Positions 1 through 5,462 of a stretch of 6,554 nucleotides of DNA are shown here, one piece after another (within the stretch, counting starts at the first letter, position 1; every line of letters begins with the position of its first letter). This DNA comes from a bacterium. GTDB lineage: Bacteria; DRYD01; JALUEN01. The notes beneath the pieces are model-generated. The model ran no database searches. It was not told the origin of the DNA and was given only the letters and a program-made list of their open reading frames with translations. Where the stretch lies: the NCBI GenBank assembly GCA_027052755.1, contig JALUEN010000134.1:5371-11924 (forward strand), in the 5' to 3' direction. Position numbers and translations under genes: made by a program.

Positions 1-1
1 G

Positions 2-886
2 GTTAGATCTTATAAGGAACTACCGCTCAGACTAGCAGAGTTCGGTACCGTTTACAGATACGAGCGAAGTGGAGTACTACATGGCCTTCTCAGGGTTAGA
101 GGTTTTACCCAGGATGACGCTCACATTTTCACCACTGAGGAAGGTATGGAAGAGGAGATTGAGAAGTTGATAGCCTTCTCTAAGGAGATCTTGGATGTCT
201 TTGGATTTAAGGGATACAAGGTTGCTTTAAGTACACGCCCTGAGAAGTACATCGGTAGGTTAGAGCTCTGGGAGAAGGCAGAGAGAGCTTTAGAAAACGC
301 TTTAAAGCGTTCCGGGTTCTCATACGAAGTTAAGCCAGGAGAAGGCGCTTTCTACGGACCGAAGATAGATATTGATATAGAGGATGCGCTTGGAAGGGTC
401 TGGCAGTGCACAACTATCCAACTTGACTTCAACCTACCTGAGAGGTTTGATATAACCTATGTGGGGAAAGATAACCAGAGACATAGACCTGTGATGATCC
501 ATAGGGCCCTACTTGGGTCAATGGAGAGGTTCTTTGGAATACTAATTGAACACTACGCAGGCGCCTTCCCACTGTGGTTAGCTCCTGTTCAGGTTAAGGT
601 ATTGTCATTGTCTGAGAAGTTTGTAGAGAGGGCAAGAGAGGTTTACCAAAAGCTCTTTGAGGCTGGGTTTAGGGTAGAGCTGGATGATAGCGATCATAAG
701 CTAGGCTACAAGATCAGACAAGCTCAGCTTGAAAAGGTACCCTATATGGTTATCATAGGCTCTAAGGAGCTGGAGACAGGATTGATCTCCGTGAGACACA
801 GGAGAGAAGGGGACTTGGGTAGTATGTCCCTTGAGACCTTCATCAGTATCTTAAGAGCAGAGGTGGAGGAGAAAACCGTTAAATAA
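2..886 (+). CDS. thrS: Threonyl-tRNA synthetase, bacterial type (5'-truncated by window edge)
   Basis: Cytoplasmic class II aminoacyl-tRNA synthetase that charges tRNA-Thr with threonine. The frame is open from base 2, so the start lies outside the window; 294 residues remain, beginning near residue 345 of E. coli ThrRS. Visible in order: class II motif 2 around fragment residues 18-41 (YRYERSG, then VRGFTQDDAH), with the motif 2 Arg and the second zinc ligand His (fragment H41, E. coli H385); the STRPEK and GEGAFYGPKI core segments; QCTTIQLDF; and motif 3 with the third zinc ligand (fragment H167, E. coli H511) followed by RALLGSMERF. An HGTP anticodon-binding domain fills the last 100 or so residues (LAPVQVKVLS, GYKIRQAQ, VPYMVIIG, RRGD-like RREGDLGS). 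The first zinc ligand (E. coli C334) and any N-terminal TGS and editing domains would be upstream, so their presence cannot be judged. An intrinsic terminator follows 32 nt after the stop. Identity is essentially certain. Confidence 0.98.
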   Translation, partial: VRSYKELPLRLAEFGTVYRYERSGVLHGLLRVRGFTQDDAHIFTTEEGMEEEIEKLIAFSKEILDVFGFKGYKVALSTRPEKYIGRLELWEKAERALENALKRSGFSYEVKPGEGAFYGPKIDIDIEDALGRVWQCTTIQLDFNLPERFDITYVGKDNQRHRPVMIHRALLGSMERFFGILIEHYAGAFPLWLAPVQVKVLSLSEKFVERAREVYQKLFEAGFRVELDDSDHKLGYKIRQAQLEKVPYMVIIGSKELETGLISVRHRREGDLGSMSLETFISILRAEVEEKTVK

Positions 887-918
887 TGGGAATTTAGCTA
901 TAGAGCTTTGATTTATTT

Positions 919-937
919 GCCTCTTAGGAGGCTTTTT
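919..937 (+). terminator. Intrinsic terminator after thrS
   Basis: A perfect 5-bp G+C-rich stem (GCCTC at 919-923 pairing with GAGGC at 928-932) with a TTAG loop is followed directly by five T residues. It lies 32 nt after the ThrRS stop and 86 nt before the next start, so it most likely separates thrS transcription from the downstream phosphorylase operon. The stem is short, so read-through is possible. Confidence 0.75.
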
Positions 938-964
938 GGTAACCTTACAGAACCTCTCTATTAG
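936..964 (+). promoter_or_regulatory. Candidate promoter for the phosphorylase operon (weak)
   Basis: TTGGTA (936-941) and TATTAG (959-964) are separated by 17 nt, each matching 4 of 6 bases of the bacterial sigma-70 consensus. An overlapping alternative, CTTACA (944-949) with TCTAAG (967-972), has the same spacing and similar scores. A promoter is expected between the terminator and the 1023 start, but neither candidate is strong. A perfect inverted repeat, CTCTA-T-TAGAG (956-966), overlaps the -10 of the first candidate and could be an operator or chance. Confidence 0.25.
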
Positions 965-1010
965 AGTCTAAGCAATCCTTGTCTTGGTTTACCTCTTATC
1001 ACTGGAAGGT

Positions 1011-1017
1011 GAGGTGG
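1011..1017 (+). promoter_or_regulatory. Ribosome binding site deciding the phosphorylase start
   Basis: GAGGTGG lies 5 nt before a TTG at 1023. This favours TTG-1023 over the in-frame TTG at 984, which has no Shine-Dalgarno sequence, and over GTG-1014, which overlaps this site. Confidence 0.6.
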
Positions 1018-1022
1018 TTAAC

Positions 1023-1889
1023 TTGAAGACAGCGGAGCTTTTGAGACAGGAAGTTAGAGATTACCTGAGTAGGATCAGGGATGCTGCTGCTAAGATTAGA
1101 TCTGAGCTTAGTGAGTATAACCCCACCTGGGATAAGGTGATTTTTATCGTCCTCGGATCGGGTCTGGGAAGCTTAGCTGAGAGGGTTAACGTCCTTAAGA
1201 TGATAAACTACTCTGATATCCCCGGCTTTCCAAGACCTACCGTTGAGGGACATGAGGGAAAGGTTATCTTCGCCTCTCACGGTGGTAAGCACATGTTGAT
1301 GCTAAAGGGTAGGTTTCACTACTACGAGGGGTACGATATGTTGGACGTAACCTTCCCAGTAAGGGTAGTTGCTAGCTTAGGGCTTAAGACCTTCATCGTT
1401 ACTAACGCTGCTGGTGGTTTAAATCCTAGCTTTGAGCTAGGAGATATCATGCTGATAAGAGATCACATAGGTTTGTTCATGCCCAACCCGCTTAGGGGAC
1501 CTAATCTGGACGAGTTCGGTCCTAGGTTCCTTGATATGCACAAGGTCTATGATGATCACCTTATAAAGCTAGCTAAGGAGAGCGCTAGTGAGCTAGGTGT
1601 TGCTCTAAAGGAAGGTGTTTACGTATCTGTTCCAGGTCCTACTTATGAGACCCCAGCAGAGATAAAGCTGCTTAGGACACTAGGAGCGGATGCGGTTGGG
1701 ATGTCAACAGTACCTGAGGTAATAGTAGCAAGGCACTCTGGGATGAGGGTCTTAGGCTTCTCTGTTATAACAGATGTAGCTACTGAGGTCTTGGATAAAG
1801 GGGTATCTCATGAGGAGGTCCTGGAGATAGCTAACAGGGCCAGTGAGAAGCTCCAGGGGATAGTTCTCAAGGTTATAGAGAGTCTCTAG
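1023..1889 (+). CDS. punA: Purine nucleoside phosphorylase, trimeric (PNP-I) family, with Asn-to-Asp at the base-recognition site
   Basis: Cytosolic salvage enzyme: purine (deoxy)nucleoside plus phosphate gives free base plus (deoxy)ribose 1-phosphate. With the TTG start at 1023 it has 288 residues, in the range of the family; a TTG at 984 would add 13. Landmarks (1023 numbering): phosphate loop LGSGLG with S46; GHEG with H77 (human H86); KGRFHYYEGY; TNAAGGLNP; NPLRGPN; YETPAE with E212 (human E201, contacts the base); GADAVGMSTVPE with S228 (human S220, phosphate); VITD with D251; and SHEEV with H263 (human H257, contacts the ribose 5'-OH). D251 replaces human N243, which selects 6-oxopurines, so the enzyme may accept adenosine or 2'-deoxyadenosine. 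Retention of H263 argues against a methylthioadenosine phosphorylase, where that position is small and hydrophobic. It is the first gene of a tight run with the flavin reductase-like and transketolase genes. Family assignment is firm; substrate preference is inference. Confidence 0.93.
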   Translation: MKTAELLRQEVRDYLSRIRDAAAKIRSELSEYNPTWDKVIFIVLGSGLGSLAERVNVLKMINYSDIPGFPRPTVEGHEGKVIFASHGGKHMLMLKGRFHYYEGYDMLDVTFPVRVVASLGLKTFIVTNAAGGLNPSFELGDIMLIRDHIGLFMPNPLRGPNLDEFGPRFLDMHKVYDDHLIKLAKESASELGVALKEGVYVSVPGPTYETPAEIKLLRTLGADAVGMSTVPEVIVARHSGMRVLGFSVITDVATEVLDKGVSHEEVLEIANRASEKLQGIVLKVIESL

Positions 1890-1913
1890 TGAAGACCGAA
1901 GGGGGTATGCTTT

Positions 1914-2453
1914 GTGACCGCTAACCTGGATAAGCTTGATTTCAGAGCCCTGTGGAAGATAACTTATGGGCTCTATGTAGTTGGTGTGAACCACAACGGT
2001 AAGCTTAACGGTCAAATCGTTAACACCGCTTTTCAGCTAACTGCTGAACCACCTACCTTCGGTATAAGCATTAACAGGGAGAACCTAACTTATGAGCTCC
2101 TGAAGGGAAGCAGGAAGTTCGCCTTAAGCGTTTTAGGTATCTCCGCTCCACTTAAGCTAATAGGTCTCTTCGGGTTTAGGAGCGGAAGGGATATAGATAA
2201 GTTCTCGCAGGTGAACTATAAATTAGGATACACTGGATCACCTATCCTCTTGGATCACACCGTCGCCTATATAGAGTGCGAGGTTTTTAAAGAGGTAGAT
2301 TTGAGCACCCACACTTTGTTCATAGGTAACATAGTATCAGGTGAGGTGCTCTCTGATGAGGAGCCATTAACTTATGCTCAGTATCACGAGCTTAAGAAGG
2401 GTAAGACTCCGAAGAGAGCCACCACTTATATATCAGAGGAGCTAATGAAATAG
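1914..2453 (+). CDS. Flavin reductase-like FMN-binding protein (Hrb N-domain type, no rubredoxin domain)
   Basis: A 179-residue soluble protein of the flavin reductase-like, FMN-binding split-barrel family. It starts at GTG-1914 behind a GGGGG Shine-Dalgarno run (1901-1905), 24 nt after the phosphorylase stop. Family signatures: the N-terminal ALWKITYGLYVV strand; NGQIVNTAFQLTAEPP (about residues 32-47), the FMN-contact segment; FGFRSGRDIDKF (86-97), matching the usual FGxRSGRDxDKF; DHTVAYIECEV (114-124); and HTLFIGNIVSGEVL (133-146). The tail YHELKKGKTPKRATTY (157-172) resembles the linker of high-molecular-weight rubredoxins of anaerobes, where a rubredoxin domain follows. Here the protein stops seven residues later with no CxxC motifs, so it is the stand-alone flavin form. 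Members use NAD(P)H or a partner to reduce FMN for flavodiiron proteins or other acceptors; no such partner gene is in the window. Its role between two carbon-salvage genes is not obvious. Confidence 0.9.
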   Translation: MTANLDKLDFRALWKITYGLYVVGVNHNGKLNGQIVNTAFQLTAEPPTFGISINRENLTYELLKGSRKFALSVLGISAPLKLIGLFGFRSGRDIDKFSQVNYKLGYTGSPILLDHTVAYIECEVFKEVDLSTHTLFIGNIVSGEVLSDEEPLTYAQYHELKKGKTPKRATTYISEELMK

Positions 2454-2457
2454 TGAT

Positions 2458-2463
2458 GGGGGG
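2458..2463 (+). promoter_or_regulatory. Ribosome binding site deciding the transketolase start
   Basis: A run of six G residues followed by A lies 7 nt before ATG-2471. Two earlier in-frame starts, GTG-2453 (overlapping the upstream stop codon) and ATG-2456, are poorly spaced from the nearest upstream G-rich site (GAGGAG, 2436-2441), so ATG-2471 is preferred. Confidence 0.6.
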
Positions 2464-2470
2464 ATTACTA

Positions 2471-4789
2471 ATGAGACCTAAGGTGAGGAAGCTGAATCCT
2501 GAAGAGTATAGGTATCTAGAGATGCTTAAGGATCTAACCTATGAAGTGATGGACTTCACCTTAAATTGGAGACAAAGTGGACACCCAGGTGGATCTCACT
2601 CTAAAGCTTATATGCTCCTATCGTTAATGTACTCAGGTGAGATGTTATTTGATATAAGGAGGCCTGAGCACCCCTACTCGGATAGGTTCATACTATCTGC
2701 TGGACATACAGTCCCACTTATATATGCAGTGTTATCCGTTATAGGACAGGCTTTCAGGTTAAGGGAGTCTGAATCAGAGAAGTATAAGATAGATCCTAAC
2801 AAGATAGTCCTCCCTGAGGACCTAATGAAGTTTAGGCATAGAGAGGGACTGCCAGGTCATGCTGAGTTCGCTGGAAAGACCTTGTTCCTTAAATTCAATA
2901 CAGGTCCCTCTGCTCATGGATTGCCTGTATCCGTTGGACAGGCTTTAGCACTGAAGAGAGCTGGTTCTCCTTTCAGGGTATGGGTTATTGAGGGTGATAT
3001 GGCTCTGACTGCTGGAGCTACTCATGAGGCAATGAACTCGGCTTACGGATTGGGATTAGATAACCTCTTTTGGCTCATTGACTGGAATAACTACGGTATA
3101 GATGATCACCCAGTTTCTAGTATAGTCTATGGAACGCCAGAGGACTGGTTTAAATCTCACGGCTGGAGAGTTCTAGGAACCTTAGAGGGAATGAGATGGG
3201 ATGAGGTAACCAGGGTGATATATGAGCTAGCTGATGGAGCTGTGGAGAACGTCCCCAACGTCGGTTGGTTCAGAACTAGAAAAGGACACCAGTACGGTAT
3301 ATACGATAACAAGTCTCACGGTAAACCACTACCACCGTCTTCAGAGACCTTCTGGAGGATGAGGGAGAGGTTCATGAACAAGTACGGGATAGAGTACGTG
3401 GGTTACATGGAGCCTGCTCCATCTGATCCAGAGGAGTTTAAAAAGCAGACTTACGAGAACATAATGAGGGCTCTCAGCTTGTTCCAGAGGGATGAGGGGC
3501 TCTTGAAGTTCGCTACTGATAGGCTGCTTGAGATAGCTGACGCCTTGCCTTCCTCACTGAAGCTTAAGGTCGCTAAGGACTTCACAGAGGACGAGGATCT
3601 CTGGGATTACACCAGGTATCCGGAGGATATCTTCTTCAAGCCTGGTCAGAAGGCTGCGAACAGGAACGGACTCTTTAAATGGGGCGCTTACATAAATTAC
3701 GTAGGGAAGAAGAAGTATGGTCAGCCTATCTTCCTAGCTGCTTCAGCTGACCTAGCGGAATCCACTAATATACTAGGTTTCGCTAAACCATACGGGGATT
3801 TCAGCGGATGGGGATGGTATGATAAGAACGAGAACCCTGATGGTGCTATGCTCCCCCAAGGTATAACTGAGTTCGCTAACGCTAGCATATCTGTTGGAGT
3901 CGCTACAGTTAACCTAGCTGAAGACCCATATAAGGAGTTTAAGGGCTTCTTTATGGCTGTATCAACTTACGGGTCCTTCGCTTATCTGAAGTACGGACCG
4001 TACAGGCTGTTCAGCCAGTTAGCTCAGGATTGTCCACTTAAGCTGGGGAAGGTCCTCTGGATAGCAGGACACTCCGGGCCGGAGACAGCTGAGGACTCTA
4101 GGACTCACTTCGGGATATTCTCTCCTGGTGTTACTCAGCTGTTCCCTGATGGTCATGTAGTTAACCTATACCCTTGGGAGGCTAACGAGGTACCTGTTAC
4201 ACTAGGAGAGGCGTTCAAGCACCACTTCCCGATAGTGGTTCTACATCTAACTAGGCCACCTATAATAATACCTGATAGAGAGAAGCTGGGAATTCCCTCT
4301 CACTTTGAGGCAGCTAAGGGAGCTTACTTGATCAGGGACTTTAAAGAAGGAGCTCCTAAGGATGGAACTCTGATAGTTAGGGGAACAATGAGCACTTACA
4401 ACCTGTTGAAGATCCTACCAGAACTTGATCAGAAGTATAACTTGAAGATAGTGGCAGGTATCTCCAAGGAGCTATTTGACCTACAGCCAGAGGACTACAA
4501 GGAGAAGATCCTGCCAATGGAGGATTGGTTGGATTCCACTGTTATATCCAATGAGTCAAGGAAGACGATGAGGCCGTGGATCTCTTCCGTGGTCTCTGAG
4601 ATGTACGCGATGACCAGTGATTGGGATAACAGGTGGAGGACAGGAGGTACTGTGGATGAAGTAGTGGAGGAAGCTCACCTGGATCCTGAGAACCTGCTGA
4701 GAGGTATAAAGAGGTTCGTGGAGGACAGGAAGAAGAGATTGGAGATACTAGGATTGCCAGTGAAGGTAACTATTGGCCTTAGTAGCTAA
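2471..4789 (+). CDS. Transketolase, long divergent single-chain form
   Basis: Thiamine diphosphate (ThDP) enzyme that transfers two-carbon ketol units between sugar phosphates in the non-oxidative pentose phosphate pathway. With ATG-2471 it has 772 residues, against 663 in E. coli TktA. The order is the standard one: PP domain (about 1-330), Pyr domain (about 392-600) and C-terminal domain (about 605-772). By my alignment to TktA these residues are kept: H38 in SGHPGG (H26), H79 (H66), H130 in PGH (H100), D176 and N206 metal ligands 30 residues apart (D155, N185), H283 in SHGKPL (H261), R398 (R358), S431 in ADLAES (S385), catalytic E467 (E411), H534 (H461), D542 and H546 (D469, H473), and R595 (R520). 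The phosphate-binding set is therefore intact, supporting sugar phosphate substrates. Oddities: GDM rather than GDG in the ThDP motif, TGPSAHG for TGPLGQG, SRTH for GPTH, and extra length spread over several insertions. It lies 17 nt after the flavin reductase-like gene. A transketolase-like ketolase of other specificity is the alternative. Confidence 0.9.
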   Translation: MRPKVRKLNPEEYRYLEMLKDLTYEVMDFTLNWRQSGHPGGSHSKAYMLLSLMYSGEMLFDIRRPEHPYSDRFILSAGHTVPLIYAVLSVIGQAFRLRESESEKYKIDPNKIVLPEDLMKFRHREGLPGHAEFAGKTLFLKFNTGPSAHGLPVSVGQALALKRAGSPFRVWVIEGDMALTAGATHEAMNSAYGLGLDNLFWLIDWNNYGIDDHPVSSIVYGTPEDWFKSHGWRVLGTLEGMRWDEVTRVIYELADGAVENVPNVGWFRTRKGHQYGIYDNKSHGKPLPPSSETFWRMRERFMNKYGIEYVGYMEPAPSDPEEFKKQTYENIMRALSLFQRDEGLLKFATDRLLEIADALPSSLKLKVAKDFTEDEDLWDYTRYPEDIFFKPGQKAANRNGLFKWGAYINYVGKKKYGQPIFLAASADLAESTNILGFAKPYGDFSGWGWYDKNENPDGAMLPQGITEFANASISVGVATVNLAEDPYKEFKGFFMAVSTYGSFAYLKYGPYRLFSQLAQDCPLKLGKVLWIAGHSGPETAEDSRTHFGIFSPGVTQLFPDGHVVNLYPWEANEVPVTLGEAFKHHFPIVVLHLTRPPIIIPDREKLGIPSHFEAAKGAYLIRDFKEGAPKDGTLIVRGTMSTYNLLKILPELDQKYNLKIVAGISKELFDLQPEDYKEKILPMEDWLDSTVISNESRKTMRPWISSVVSEMYAMTSDWDNRWRTGGTVDEVVEEAHLDPENLLRGIKRFVEDRKKRLEILGLPVKVTIGLSS

Positions 4790-4828
4790 TCCCGTGTATA
4801 GCGATTTGAGATAACAGAGATTATTTTT

Positions 4829-4834
4829 GGAGGG
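4829..4834 (+). promoter_or_regulatory. Ribosome binding site deciding the membrane protein start
   Basis: GGAGGG lies 7 nt before GTG-4842. An in-frame TTG at 4827 overlaps this site and has nothing usable upstream, so GTG-4842 is preferred. Confidence 0.65.
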
Positions 4835-4841
4835 ATATAGG

Positions 4842-5369
4842 GTGCTTTTAGTAACTTTAATTGTGATGTTAATTGTTTACCTATTGTATTCTATTAGTTT
4901 CCTTCAGCTTTACAAGAAGTTGAGGGAGCACAATATTACCCCTAAGTTCTTAAACCCGCTCTTTTGGTTTCCGTTAAACTTGATCTTTACTTTATGGGTT
5001 CCTGTAAACATAGCTAGGGCGTATCATAGCGCGGGATCTCTAACGTTAACTAGCTCGGATAAGTTCACAGTAGTGTTAATCGCTATCTCCGCTCTATTCT
5101 CGTTATTATTTTTCGTCTTAGGGTTAGTGAGCATAATTACAATAGAGATAATAAGATCTTCAAAAGGTTATGGGAGGATGATAGAGGAGATCTCTGAAAA
5201 ATATCAAGACCTCACTAGGCTACTGAGAGCTCCTCTCATAATCTGGATAATCGGATTTATTTTACTTTATGGTATAGTTTTCCCGCTATATTTGATGAGA
5301 CGATTTGCTGAGTTTGACATGCTACAAATTTACGATAAATTGAGGCCCTCTGAGGACAAAACAGGTTAG
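4842..5369 (+). CDS. Four-helix integral membrane protein of unknown function
   Basis: I do not recognise this protein. From GTG-4842 it has 175 residues with four hydrophobic segments: about 1-22, 37-58 (rich in Phe, Trp and Pro: LFWFPLNLIFTLWVP), 75-104 and 130-152. Loops are short: YKKLREHNITPK (24-35), a Ser/Thr-rich loop at about 61-74, and a polar stretch of about 25 residues (105-129, RSSKGYGRMIEEISEKYQDL) that could form an amphipathic helix. The end, after MRRF, is a charged 20-residue tail. No signal-peptidase site, Cys pair or catalytic motif is apparent. It begins 52 nt after the transketolase and precedes another unknown envelope protein by 93 nt, so it may be the end of the operon or start its own unit. 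Its codons look more A+T-rich than its neighbours', largely explained by hydrophobic residues. The reading frame, Shine-Dalgarno sequence and regular helix spacing make it a real gene. Confidence 0.8.
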   Translation: MLLVTLIVMLIVYLLYSISFLQLYKKLREHNITPKFLNPLFWFPLNLIFTLWVPVNIARAYHSAGSLTLTSSDKFTVVLIAISALFSLLFFVLGLVSIITIEIIRSSKGYGRMIEEISEKYQDLTRLLRAPLIIWIIGFILLYGIVFPLYLMRRFAEFDMLQIYDKLRPSEDKTG

Positions 5370-5448
5370 TTTACCTGGCGATCAGCAAGGAGTTTTATAT
5401 CACACTTATGGAATAACTTATTAGGGATATTGACTTAAATAAAAACTT

Positions 5449-5456
5449 GGAGGTGG
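5449..5456 (+). promoter_or_regulatory. Ribosome binding site for the exported protein's TTG start
   Basis: GGAGGTGG, a near-perfect Shine-Dalgarno sequence, lies 6 nt before TTG-5463. The next in-frame ATG is 36 codons further on and would remove the hydrophobic N-terminus. The rest of the 93-nt gap is A+T-rich without a convincing promoter pair. Confidence 0.75.
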
Positions 5457-5462
5457 TAGAAG

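Noticed and set aside
984..1022. Upstream TTG start for the phosphorylase adding 13 residues
   Set aside because: There is no Shine-Dalgarno sequence before TTG-984, while TTG-1023 has GAGGTGG 5 nt upstream and gives a typical family length. It remains possible and is mentioned in the gene entry.
1023..1889. Methylthioadenosine phosphorylase as the identity of the nucleoside phosphorylase
   Set aside because: The SHEEV His that binds the ribose 5'-OH is retained, and the overall motifs (VEGHEG, NPLRGPN, YETPAE) follow PNP rather than MTAP, despite the Asp at the base site.
1752..2015. An 87-codon open frame on the minus strand across the phosphorylase/flavin reductase junction
   Set aside because: It lies almost wholly over two confidently identified genes in other frames, has no recognisable motifs, and reads as an antisense shadow.
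2471..4789. 1-deoxyxylulose-5-phosphate synthase or pyruvate dehydrogenase E1 as the identity of the ThDP enzyme
   Set aside because: The H534, D542, H546 and R595 set and the PP-domain histidines align with transketolase in order and spacing, which fits sugar phosphate substrates rather than pyruvate decarboxylation.
4773..4802. TTGGCC with TATAGC at 18-nt spacing as a promoter for the four-helix membrane protein gene
   Set aside because: The -35 matches only at TTG, the spacing is not optimal, and the -35 lies inside the transketolase coding end; too weak to call.
5362..5377. CAGGT...ACCTG hairpin straddling the stop codon of the membrane protein gene
   Set aside because: The stem is only 5 bp and no T-run follows, so it does not qualify as an intrinsic terminator.
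5392..5400. GTTTTATAT as an archaeal TATA box
   Set aside because: The rest of the window looks bacterial (intrinsic terminator, bacterial-type ThrRS), and short A+T runs are expected in this gap.
5430..5435. TTGACT resembling a -35 box before the exported protein gene
   Set aside because: The matching -10 position falls inside the ribosome binding site and has no TATAAT-like sequence, so it would give no usable leader.
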